Source of the DNA: JACCZX01 sp963786295
Lineage (GTDB): Bacteria; Pseudomonadota; Gammaproteobacteria; Burkholderiales; Burkholderiaceae_F
Length of the DNA: 64,000 nt
Direction: 5' to 3'
Assembly: GCA_963786295.1 (NCBI GenBank)
Contig: CAWAYV010000018.1
Location: 1-64,000, forward strand
The translations under genes were made by a program, and so were the position numbers. A model generated the notes under the pieces. It ran no database searches. It was not told the DNA's origin and saw only the letters and a list, made by a program, of their open reading frames with translations. How positions within the stretch are numbered: position 1 is the stretch's first letter; each line of letters opens with the position of its first letter. Below are positions 1 through 9,074 of the stretch, piece after piece.

Positions 1-195
1 CATGTAACGTCGAACGGCGCTTCGCTACGCGGATCGCCAGGAAGCTCACCATCGGTTGCGAGAATCTGGCGACCACCTGCCGCACGTCCTTGATCTGCCC
101 TGCGGGCTGAACGACTCGACTTCGCTGCATCCTGCGCGGCAACGCCGCGACCAGTCGACGAGCATCAACGCAAGGACAAGTGATCGAATTCGCAT
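1..195 (-). CDS. alpha-2-macroglobulin family protein, N-terminal fragment (runs off window)
   Basis: The reverse-strand ATG at 193-195 opens a hydrophobic signal peptide (MRIRSLVLALMLV). Downstream the frame breaks at least twice. Read across frames, the pieces are SFSPQG, IKDVRQVVARFSQPMVSF and GDPRSEAPFDVTC. This is the block I associate with the N-terminus of bacterial alpha-2-macroglobulins, large periplasmic or lipid-anchored protease traps of the YfhM/MagD type. Only about 65 residues are visible and the rest lies outside the window. It is divergent from the cystathionine beta-synthase gene. The call rests on a short motif match, so another large secreted protein is possible. Confidence 0.55.
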
Positions 196-290
196 CGGCA
201 GGTCTCCACGGTGACGCCATTGTGCAGAGTGGAATGGAACATACGTATGAAGCGCACGTGAACGCACTGCGCCGGAGCGCCAATTGCGAG

Positions 291-1680
291 ATGGCGCTGA
301 AGGAAACGAGGCCGCTCAAGCTGCGCCCGGCGGTGCTCGATCTGATCGGCAACACGCCGATGATTCAGGTCACGCGCCTCGATACCGGCTGTGCACGTTG
401 TTCCTGAAGCTTGAATCGCAGAACCCCGGCGGCTCGATCAAGGATCGGATCGGCCGCTCGATGATCGAAGGCGCGGAGCGGCGCGGCGAGTTAAAGGCGG
501 GCGGCACGGTGGTCGAAGCGACTGCAGGCAACACCGGCTTTGGTCTGGCGCTGGTCGCGCGTGCAAGGGATATCGAGTTGTGCTCGTCGTGCCCGACAAG
601 ATGTCGACCGAAAAGGTGCTGCATTTGAAAGCGCTCGGCGCCGAAGTGAATTTGACGCGATCGGACGTCGGTAAAGGCCATCCCGAGTACTACCAGGACG
701 CCGCCGCTCGGCTGGCGGCAGAAATTCCTGGCGCTTTTTCGCGAATCAGTTCGGCAACCCGGATAACCCCGATGCGCACGAACAAACGACCGGGCCGGAG
801 ATCTGGCAGCAATGCGAACACCGGCTTGATGCGATCGTCGTCGGTGTCGGCTCTGCGGGAACGATCACCGGGCTGACACGATATTTCCGCAAGATCGCTC
901 CCGCGGATGGAGTTCGTTCTCGCCGATCCAGCCGGATCGATCCTTGCCGAATACGTAAAGACCGGAAAGATCGGTACCGCTGGCTCGTGGGCGGTCGAAG
1001 GTATCGGCGAAGACTTCATTCCGCCGATCGCCGATCTGAGCGGAGTCAAGCACGCGTACTCGATCAGCGACGAAGAAAGCTTTGCGACCGCACGTGAGTT
1101 GTTGCGTGCAGAAGGGATTTCCGGCGGCTCATCGACCGGAACCCTGCTGGCGTCCGCACTCCGATTTTGTCGTGCACAGAAAACGCCGAAGAGAGTCGTG
1201 AGCTTTGTCTGCGACACCGGCACGCGCTATCTGTCGAAGGTCTACAACGATCAGTGGATGATCGACCAGGGCCTGCTGAAGCGGCAGCGGCTTGGCGACC
1301 TGCGCGATCTGATCGCTCGCCGCTTCGACGAAGGTGCTGTCGTCTCGGTCGGACCAGATGACACGTTGATGACCGCGTTTCAACGGATGCGACTGGCGGA
1401 AGTCTCTCAGCTGCCGGTGCTCGACAAGAACAAGCTACTAGGCGTGATCGATGAATCCGATCTGCTGTTAACGGTGCACGACGACGCAGCGCGCTTTCAC
1501 TCGCCCGTCAGCGGAGCAATGACGACAAAGCTTGATACCGTGCGGCCCGATGCAAGCCTCGACACACTGCGAGCCATCCTGGATCGCGGACTGGTCGCGA
1601 TCATCGCCGATGACAAACAGTTCTATGGTCTCGTCACGCGGTTCGATCTACTGAATCACTTGCGCAAGAAACTGACATGA
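291..1680 (+). CDS. cystathionine beta-synthase (PLP domain plus C-terminal CBS pair)
   Basis: This enzyme condenses serine (or O-acetylserine) with homocysteine to give cystathionine. The PLP fold is seen as IGNTPM, then NPGGSIKDRIG with the Schiff-base lysine, EATAGNTGFG, and a GSAGTITG phosphate loop. From about residue 330 a CBS-domain pair follows (PVLDKNKLLGVIDESDL is in the first repeat). The chosen ATG at 291 gives about 460 residues, usual for the family; an in-frame ATG exists upstream at 180. Single-base breaks lie near 395, 575, 738 and 900, but the reading resumes each time, so sequence error is likelier than decay. It overlaps the next gene by ATGA, and together they make a reverse-transsulfuration pair (homocysteine to cysteine). 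Confidence 0.9.
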
Positions 1681-2855
1681 AACCAAAAGCTAACGAGCTC
1701 GACTTTGCTACGCGAGTGATTCACGCCGGCCAGTCACCGGACCCGTCGACCGGCGCGATCATGCCGCCGATCTACGCGACGTCGACCTTCGTGCAGCAAA
1801 GCCCAGGCGTGCACAAGGGACTCGACTACGGCCGATCGCACAATCCGACGCGCTGGGCGCTCGAGCGTTGCGTGGCGGATCTTGAAAGCGGGGCGCAGGC
1901 GTACGCGTTCGCCTCCGGCATGGCCGCGATTGCGACGGTGCTCGAAACGCTCGACGCCGGCGCGCATGTCGTCGCGGGCGACGATCTGTACGGCGGCACG
2001 TTTCGATTGTTCGAGCGCGTGCGCAAGCGCAGCGCGGGACATACGTTCACGTTTGTCGATATGTCGAATCTCGACCAGTTGACCGCTGCGTTGCGGCCCG
2101 AAACAAAGATGGTGTGGGTCGAGACGCCGAGCAATCCGCTGCTGAAGCTGGCCGATCTCACAGCGATTGCGCAACTTTGCCGTGCGCGCAATATCGTCGC
2201 GGTCGCCGACAACACGTTCGCGAGCCCTTGGGTGCAGCGCCCGCTCGAGTCCGGCTTCGATGTGGTTGTGCATTCGACGACGAAGTATCTGAACGGGCAC
2301 TCGGACATCATCGGCGGCGTCGCGATCATCGCCGGTGACGAGCGCCTTGCGCCGATGCGCGAGCAACTGGGCTTCCTGCAGAATGCGGTCGGCGCGATCG
2401 CCGGGCCGTTCGATAGTTTTCTGACGCTGCGCGGAATCAAGACGCTCGCACTGCGCATGCAGCGGCATTGCGAGAACGCGCTGGCGTTGGCACAGTGGCT
2501 CGAAGCACAACCGAAGGTCAAGCAGGTTCGCTATCCAGGCTTGCCGTCGCATCCGCATCACGCGCTCGCGCGCCGACAAATGCACGGCTTCGGCGGCATG
2601 ATCTCGATCGATCTTGCGACCGATCTGGCCGGCAGCCGACGCTTCCTCGAACGGTGCGAAGTCTTCGCACTCGCCGAAAGCCTCGGCGGCGTCGAAAGTC
2701 TGATCGAGCACCCGGCGATCATGACGCACGCAACGATTCCACCCGCGCAGCGCACCCAACTCGGGATCGGCGATTCGCTGGTAAGACTATCGGTCGGAGT
2801 GGAAAACGTCGACGATCTGCAACGCGACCTTGCGCGCGCGCTCGACGCTATTTAG
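1677..2855 (+). CDS. cystathionine gamma-lyase / gamma-synthase (Cys/Met metabolism PLP enzyme)
   Basis: An intact 392-residue fold-type I PLP enzyme of the Cys/Met-metabolism family. The PLP lysine is Lys203 in STTKYLNGHSD, with the usual DYGRSHNPTR, ASGMAAI and VETPSNPLLK blocks. The start overlaps the stop of the cystathionine beta-synthase gene (ATGA), implying translational coupling. That pairing favours a gamma-lyase role (cystathionine to cysteine, 2-oxobutyrate and ammonia) over a gamma-synthase in methionine synthesis. Sequence alone does not separate the two reliably, so no symbol is given. Confidence 0.9.
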   Translation: MKPKANELDFATRVIHAGQSPDPSTGAIMPPIYATSTFVQQSPGVHKGLDYGRSHNPTRWALERCVADLESGAQAYAFASGMAAIATVLETLDAGAHVVAGDDLYGGTFRLFERVRKRSAGHTFTFVDMSNLDQLTAALRPETKMVWVETPSNPLLKLADLTAIAQLCRARNIVAVADNTFASPWVQRPLESGFDVVVHSTTKYLNGHSDIIGGVAIIAGDERLAPMREQLGFLQNAVGAIAGPFDSFLTLRGIKTLALRMQRHCENALALAQWLEAQPKVKQVRYPGLPSHPHHALARRQMHGFGGMISIDLATDLAGSRRFLERCEVFALAESLGGVESLIEHPAIMTHATIPPAQRTQLGIGDSLVRLSVGVENVDDLQRDLARALDAI

Positions 2856-2866
2856 TCGGCGAGCGA

Positions 2867-3362
2867 CTAGTCCTGGATCCACGGCAAGCCGTGCGATCGC
2901 CAGCCGTCGATAAAGCCGCGCTGATGTGAATGATTGCGCTGACCCTCGAAGCCTTCCAAGACGTTGAACACATTTCGATAGCCGGCCTCGCGCGCGACAC
3001 GCGCCGCGTGGTGTGACCGCACACCGCTGCGACACAGCAGCAGAACCGTCTCGTCCGGTTGCGCGACAGCCTTCAGATCGTGCAGGAAGCGCTCGACCTG
3101 CTCGGGGTCGGAGCCATGCCACTCGGCCTGCAACGCGCCCGGCACGCATCCAACGTATCTGACTTCGGGCGCCGTGCGCACATCGACCAGCCGTGCACGA
3201 CCCATCTTTGTACAACTGCCACGCTTCAGGCGGCGTCACCGCACCGGCGTAAGCACCTTCGGTCGCCTCGAAGCGCGTGCGGGCGATGTCGAGAATGCGC
3301 TCGGCTTCGGCTCTCGCGTGCGTTGTCTGGCGCGCTCGGGCGCGTCGATGAGTTTCGTTCAT
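2867..3362 (-). CDS. rhodanese-like sulfurtransferase
   Basis: A single rhodanese domain preceded by an Arg/Glu-rich N-terminal helix. The start is the ATG at 3360-3362 (MNETHRRARARQ). The frame slips near 3205, between PEAWQLYKDG and RLVDVRTAPEVRY. The active-site loop LLLCRSGVRSHHAAR carries the persulfide-forming cysteine. Single-domain proteins of this kind move sulfane sulfur, and the sulfur-assimilation genes on both sides fit that. It faces away from the sulfite reductase gene and converges on the gamma-lyase gene. Its 3' end lies 11 bases past the latter's stop. A partner acceptor cannot be named. Confidence 0.8.
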
Positions 3363-3462
3363 GTGACTGTGAGATCGGATGACGCCTTCGGTCGGACCGG
3401 CATTATCGGGGGTCGACACCACGGCCAACGAACAAATCGTTGCAAGCAATGCTGTGCGTGGA

Positions 3463-3490
3463 ATAAGGCCTTATCGCATGGTGCGATAAG
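3463..3490. promoter_or_regulatory. overlapping palindromes with a LysR-type T-N11-A box between divergent sulfur genes
   Basis: The 204-base gap between the rhodanese start and the sulfite reductase start holds two overlapping dyads. ATAAGGCCTTAT (3463-3474) is a perfect palindrome. The second is CTTATCGCA-TGG-TGCGATAAG (3470-3490), with 9-base arms. The inner part of the second fits T-N11-A (TCGCATGGTGCGA), the core shape of LysR-family sites. CysB and Cbl are the family members that usually control sulfite reductase, so a CysB-type operator is the natural guess. No regulator gene is nearby, and no convincing -35/-10 pair was assigned. Confidence 0.4.
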
Positions 3491-3566
3491 CAAAGCGTGC
3501 TTTCGTCGGTCGCGACAGCGATACAGACAGCTAGATTCTGCAACCGTCACCTCTCGTCCGCACGCG

Positions 3567-5339
3567 ATGTACCGATACGATCAAATCGACCGCACGCTCG
3601 TGGCCGAGCGCGTGGCCGAATACCGCGACCAGACCGCGCGCTTTCTGAGCGGGCAGTTGTCTGAAGACGAGTTCAAACCGCTGCGTCTGCGCAATGGCTT
3701 GTACGTGCAACGCCATGCACCGATGTTGCGCATCGCGATTCCGTACGGCGTGCTGTCGGCAAAGCAGCTGCGCACGCTGGCGACATATCGCGCGCCGCTA
3801 CGACCGCGGGTACGGGCACTTCACCACGCGTCAGAACATCCAGTTCAACTGGATCCGACTCGAAGACTCACCGGACATTCTCGAAGAGCTCGCCGCGGTC
3901 GAGATGCATGCGATTCAGACCAGCGGCAACTCGGTGCGCAATATCACCAGCGACGAGTTTGCCGGTGTCGCGGCAGACGAGCTGATCGATCCGCGCGCGT
4001 TCTGCGAAATCCTGCGCCAATGGTCTTCGTTTCATCCGGAGTTCACGTGGCTGCCGCGCAAGTTCAAGATTGCGATTAACGGTGCGCGCGAGGATCGTGC
4101 GGCGGTCGCGTTTCACGACATCGGTTTGCATCTGACGCGCGCACCGGATGGCGCGCTCGGCTTTCGCGTGCTGGTCGGCGGCGGCATGGGACGCACACCG
4201 ATCATCGGCACCGTGATCCGCGAATTTCTGCCGTGGCAGCAGTATTTGACGTACATCGAATCGATCCTGCGCGTTTATAACCGGCACGGCCGGCGCGACA
4301 ACATTCACAAGGCACGCATCAAGATCCTGGTGCGCTCACTGGGCATCGAAGAGTTCGCGCGGCAGGTGGAGGAAGACTTTGCGCCGTTCGCTGACGGGCC
4401 ATCGACGGTAACCGGCGCCGAGCTGCATCGCGTGGCAAGCTACTTTGCACCGCCGCCGTACAAGAAGCTCGACGAGCATGAGCTCGACACTTCGGATCGC
4501 GCCTTCGCGCGCTGGGTCGAGCGCAGCGTGAAGCGGCATCGCGTGTCCGGCTATCGCTCGGTGGTGTTGTCTCTGAAGCCGACCGGAATCGCGCCGGGCG
4601 ACGCCACCGCGGAACAGATGGACCTGTCGCCGACTGGGCCGAGCGTTACGGTTTTGGCGAGATCCGCGTATCGCACGAGCAGAATTTGATTCTTCCCGAC
4701 GTACGTTTCGACCGCTTGCATACGCTGTGGCAAGAGGCAAAGGCCGCAGGTCTCGCGACTCCGAACGTCGGATTGCTGACCGACATCATCGCGTGCCCGG
4801 GCGGAGACTTCTGTTCGCTTGCCAATGCGAAGTCGATTCCGATCGCGGAAAGCATCCAGCGTCGCTTCGACGATCTCGACTATCTGCACGATCTCGGCGA
4901 AATCAACATCAATATTTCGGGCTGCATCAACTCGTGCGGACATCATCATGTCGGTCACATCGGCATCCTGGGCGTCGATAAAGACGGCGACGAGTGGTAC
5001 CAGGTCTCGCTCGGCGGCGCCGACGGATCGTCGGCGGGCAGCGGCAGAGTCGCGATCGGTCGCATCATCGGCCCGTCATTCAAGGCCGAGCAGATGCCCG
5101 ACGTCATCGAGCGGTTGATTGACACGTTCGTGTCGTTGCGCGAAGACGGTGAGCGCTTTGTCGACACGGTCGCTCGCGTAGGACTTACGCCATTCAAGGA
5201 ACGTGTGTATCGCGAAGGTACGCATGCGCACGAACGACTCGAGCAGGTGAGTCGCATGACACGCGCACCGGTGTTGACTCGCGACGGCACCTGGATCGCT
5301 GACGATGGCCAGTGGTGCGCGACCCAGCGGCCGTCGTGA
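3567..5339 (+). CDS. cysI: sulfite reductase (sirohaem hemoprotein, CysI type)
   Basis: About 590 residues reducing sulfite to sulfide with six electrons, in the assimilatory sulfate pathway. The N-terminal YDQIDRTLVAERVAEYRDQ and the block YGHFTTRQNIQFNW are characteristic of the beta-proteobacterial CysI form. The four cysteines for the [4Fe-4S]-sirohaem centre are visible as ACPGGDFCS and SGCINSCGHHH. The start ATG at 3567 follows the divergent operator region. The frame slips near 3790 and 4625 and is otherwise continuous. The next gene starts inside its stop (GTGA). CobA downstream supplies the sirohaem precursor. No separate flavoprotein subunit (CysJ) is in view. Confidence 0.9.
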
Positions 5340-5778
5340 ACGAGAGCGAAGCGGCGCTGCTGCCATTGACCCTGTATCTGACGCAATCGCCATCGGCCGT
5401 CACACGGGGTATGGCTGTCGCCGACCGACGATCCGGCCGCGCTGGTTCCGCTACCTGGATGCGGTGCCGTTGATCGCGATCGATTTTCCGGTGTTCAACG
5501 ACGGGCGCGGTTATTCGACCGCAGCAGTGCTGCGCAGCCGTTATCAATACCGTGGCGATCTGCGTGCGATCGGTGATGTGCTGATCGATCAATTGTTCTT
5601 TCTGCGCCGCGTCGGCTTTACTTCGTTTCTGCTGCGAGCCGATCAAGACCACCTCAAGGCTGTCGCGAAGCTGCGAACCTTCTCGGATGCCTATCAGGGC
5701 GCTGCCGACGATCCTCTGCCGGCGTTTCGCCGGCATGCGCGACCGAACGCACGCGAGTTAGCGGAGCACGACAAATGA
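5336..5778 (+). CDS. DUF934 family protein of the sulfite-reductase operon
   Basis: A short protein of about 147 residues beginning at a GTG that overlaps the cysI stop. The core VPLIAIDFPVFNDGRGYSTA and the following RYQYRGDLRAIGDVLIDQL are signatures of DUF934, which habitually follows cysI in beta- and gammaproteobacteria. Its biochemical role is not established; a part in assembly or function of sulfite reductase is an inference from gene order. Frames slip near 5405 and 5447; an extra C before TACCTGGAT splits the PYLDAVP motif. It overlaps cobA by ATGA. Confidence 0.8.
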
Positions 5779-6558
5779 GTGAAGCGCACACCGCTGAGCC
5801 GCGCGTCTACTTCGTCGGCGCCGGACCCGGCGCCGCCGATCTGCTGACGCTGCGCGCAGTACGCGTTCTCGCACGCGCCGACTACGTGCTGCACGACGCA
5901 CTGGTCGAACCATCGGTGCTCGACCTGGCACCGCACGCGACAGCGCATCGCGGTCGGCAAGCGCGCTCAGCGTCCTTCTACCGCGCAACGCTTCATCAAC
6001 AAGATGCTGGTCGATTGCGCGCGCAAGGCGTCGTGCGTCGTGCGGCTGAAGGGCGGCGACCCGTCGATCTTCGGCCGACTCGACGAAGAGATGCAGGCGC
6101 TGCGTGCCGCCGGGATCGCGTTTGAGGTCGTGCCGGGAATCACCGCGGCGAGCGCGGCAGCCGCCGAGCTGCAGGCCTCGCTGACGTTGCGCGGTGTCGC
6201 TCGCGCGGTGACGTTTCTGACACCTTGCGTGTGCGACGAGCATGACGACGCGACCTGGGCGCCGGCGATCGATAGTCTGCGCGCGGGAGGCTCGCTCGGT
6301 GTCTACATGGCGGGACGACACATCGCGGCGACCGCGCAGCGACTGATCGAAGATGGCCAGCTGGCGTCGACGCCGATCGCGATGCTTGAGAGCGTCAGTC
6401 TCGCGGAGTCGAGGCACTGGCTCGGAACGCTCGCGACCGCCGCTGTTTCACCACCGGAGATAGGAAGCGGACCGGTCGTACTGCTGATCGGCGAAGCGTT
6501 ACGTGGCGCGCTCGAGCGTTCAGACGAACGCGACACAGAAATCGCGCGGGCCGCATAG
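5775..6558 (+). CDS. cobA: uroporphyrinogen-III C-methyltransferase (SUMT)
   Basis: Methylates uroporphyrinogen III at C2 and C7 with SAM to give precorrin-2, the first step to sirohaem. The conserved blocks VYFVGAGPGAADLLTLRA, VRLKGGDPSIFGR and VVPGITAASAAAAELQ are present. The length of about 260 residues fits a methyltransferase-only enzyme, without the CysG dehydrogenase/chelatase part. There is one frameshift near 5945. It is last in the cysI-DUF934-cobA group, each gene overlapping the next. A CbiX-type chelatase that could finish sirohaem lies at 13921-14295. Confidence 0.9.
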
Positions 6559-6870
6559 CTAATAGTCCGAAATTTTAGATCGCTCTCAGCGATCGGCTGA
6601 AAGCGACGAACTAGCGCCACCCACGCGAACGAGCCGTCGGTCGATTTGAAATCTCTTGGCCGCCAGTAAACGGTGGGTTGCGCCGACCGCTCGCCATCAC
6701 TCGGCTGGGCCCCGATTTCTACGCTTCGTCGCATGAGCGTGTCATTCGGCGCCGGTCCCTGTCAGGATGCAAACCACTAAGCTTGCGCCAACCCAGGAGC
6801 TATCGCCATCGATGCAGCACCCACGATAGAACCGCTGGCGACCCCGCCCAGCCCGGCACCGTTCACGCCC
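6559..6870. other. non-coding gap after cobA
   Basis: No supportable gene was found here. A small dyad, GATCGCT-CTC-AGCGATC (6578-6594), lies 20 bases past the cobA stop and may help end transcription, but it lacks a T-run. Base and codon texture change at about 6700, where the DUF418 gene begins. The bases just before 6871 read in frame as Pro/Ala-rich coding sequence, so the next gene may really start up to about 60 bases upstream. Confidence 0.4.
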
Positions 6871-8582
6871 GTGGCCGAGAGCCAGCGCATCGAGGCGCTC
6901 GATGTCGTGCGCGGCTTCGCGCTGTTCGGCATCCTTCTGATGAACGTCGAGTGGTTCAACCGCCCCCTCGCCACCTTGAATGAAGGCATGCCCCACGGGC
7001 TGACAGGCCCTGACTGGCTGGCGAGCTGGTTCGTCGCTTACTTCGTGCAGGGTAAGTTCTGGACCATCTTCTCGCTGCTCTTCGGCATGGGCTTCGCCGT
7101 GATGCTGGCGCGCGCCGAGCGCGCAGGGCGGGAGTTTACGAAGATCTACTTGCGCCGCATCCTCGCGCTCGCCGTGTTCGGCGCGGTGCACTTCATCTAC
7201 ATGTGGGAAGGCGACATCCTCTTCAGCTATGCGGTGGCGGCGCTGGCGCTGCTGATCGTGCTGTACGGCAGGGCGTTGCCCATCCTGATCGCTTGCGCGG
7301 TGCTGGTGGGCCTGGGGTTCATCCCGGACGCCGACCCCTTCTTCGCCGTCGCCGGCGGACTGGCGGCCACCGGCCTGCTGGCGCTGTACCTGCGTGGGAA
7401 GAAGCGGCTCACCTGGCGCGGGGTCTCAATGCCCGTGTTCTCTTTCATCCTGCTGCTCGCCGGTGTGCTGCTGTCCATCGCCGCGGTCGTGTTCTGGCTG
7501 CTGCCCGACGGCCCGGTCGAGCCACGGGTGCCGCTGACTGTGTTCGGCCCGCTGCTCTTGATGACGGGTTGGCTGTCGTGGAAGTACCACGAGCCAGCCG
7601 ACCAGCGCAGCCTGCGGATGGCCGTCGAGCGTCTACGTCTTCGCCGGCGTCGCGATGACGGCGATGAGCCTGGTCCATCACTTCACGCCGGACCCGGAGG
7701 CTGCGGCGGCTTCGGCCGCCAAACAGCCCGCCGCCGCGGCCGCGGTACCGGCCACCAACGCGGATGCCGGCACCGAGGCGCTGGCGCTGCGGCGAAGGCC
7801 GCGGCGGAGAAGCCGAGGAAGACCCGGGAAGAGCGCGCGGCGGAAGCGAAGGCCAAACGCGAGGAGCGGCTACAGGAACAGGCCATCCGGAAGGTCGAGG
7901 AAGTCAAGGTCTTCACCACCGGCAGCTATCTGGACACGGTGGATTGGCGTGCGCGCCGGTTCCTCGAGAAGGCGGCCGGCGACGCGGGATTCGCAGTCGT
8001 GCTCGTGAGCATGTTCCTGCTCGGGGTCTGGTTCGTGCGCTCCGGCGTGATGGACGACACTGCGAAGCACCTTGCCTTCTTCCGCAAGCTGGCGCTCTTC
8101 GGTCTGCCGGTGGGCATCGGGCTGGGCCTGCTCAGCGGATTCATCGCGATGTCGCACACGCCGGGCGACCGCTACGACGGCTGGGGCATCGCGCGCGGAC
8201 TCGTCATGCTGGGCAACCTGCCGGCCTGCCTGGGCTACGTCGGGCTCGTGGTGACGATGTTGCACAGCCGCACTGCGTTGTCGCGCATCCGCATGCTGGC
8301 GCCGGTAGGGCGGATGGCGCTCACCAACTACCTGATGCAGTCGCTGATCTGCATCACCTTCTTCTACGGTTTCGGGTTCGGGCACTGGGGGCTGCCGCGC
8401 GCTCAGCAGGTGCTGTTCGTCGCGGTGGTGTTATGCCGCGCAGATCGCGTTCAGCCACTGGTGGTTGGCCCGCTTCCGCTACGGCCCGATGGAATGGCTG
8501 TGGCGCGGCTTCACGTATCGGCAGGTACCGACGTTTCGCGTCGCGGCAACCCCCGCTGCGGCGCCGACCCAGTCGGCCTAGA
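6871..8582 (+). CDS. DUF418 family integral membrane protein with a charged cytoplasmic insert
   Basis: Polytopic inner-membrane protein. The N-terminus IEALDVVRGFALFGILLMN is the DUF418-type opening. The C-terminal half has VGRMALTNYLMQSLI and, after a frame slip near 8430, SHWWLARFRYGPMEWLWRG, typical of the DUF418 C-terminus. Between them lies an Ala-, Lys- and Glu-rich stretch of roughly 80 residues (about 7690-7900, for example KTREERAAEAKAKREERLQ) that would form a charged helix. Ordinary family members are near 400 residues and lack this. Frames also slip near 7625 and 7790. A GTG at 6871 is used as start. DUF418 function is unknown; related families transfer acyl groups. Confidence 0.8.
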
Positions 8583-9074
8583 CCGATATCGATCGACTGG
8601 TTGTTTAGCGATCACAGTGCGCCGGATTTCGTAGGCGCCTTCGCGGATGCGCATCAGCATCGCATCACGGTAGTGCTTGCACCAAGCGGTTGCAGCAGAG
8701 TGAAGACCCGCACCGGCCCGTCTGCGGTGACCAGGTCGAGATCGGGCATGCGATCAACCGCCGCGCCACCGCGCCGGTGAGTCTATAACTTGCTCGGCCG
8801 CAGACACAGGCCGGATAGGATGAAGCGAATCGACTTCCCCTACGACAACGGTTCGCCCGAACCCGTGAGAATCGACGCATAGCCCGCATGCGGATCACGA
8901 ACGTCGCCGAAGTGGCAGCGCCAGAGCCTGAGGCCTTGTCGGGCACGCGGGCGCAATGGGCTGGGGAGCGTCCTGCGCCGAGCGAACGTTCCTACGCCGC
9001 GCTGACACCGCCATCTGATCCGGCAGCTAAGCAATCTCCTCAAGCCGCAGCCGCGGCAGCCGCTGATCCAGCGC
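8583..9074. other. intergenic stretch with no intact gene
   Basis: Between the DUF418 stop and the TonB-like start there is no convincing intact gene. The reverse strand holds a possible remnant (separate entry). A forward frame from 8888 to 9085 encodes a 65-residue Ala/Pro-rich peptide with no recognisable motif; it may be coding but was not accepted. Confidence 0.4.
8654..8776 (-). pseudogene. possible remnant of an FAD-monooxygenase C-terminal domain
   Basis: Read on the reverse strand, this stretch gives RRGGAAVDRMPDLDLV followed by TADGPVRVFTLLQPLGAS. That resembles the thioredoxin-like C-terminal tail of PHBH-class FAD monooxygenases (phenol hydroxylase or rifampicin monooxygenase type). 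A stop precedes it and the catalytic FAD part is absent, so if real it is a fragment. The match is short and from memory; chance is possible. Confidence 0.3.

Noticed and set aside
1734..2759. 341-residue open frame antisense to the gamma-lyase gene
   Set aside because: It mirrors a fully conserved PLP enzyme, is Arg/His-rich with no motif, and is expected from high-GC codon bias.
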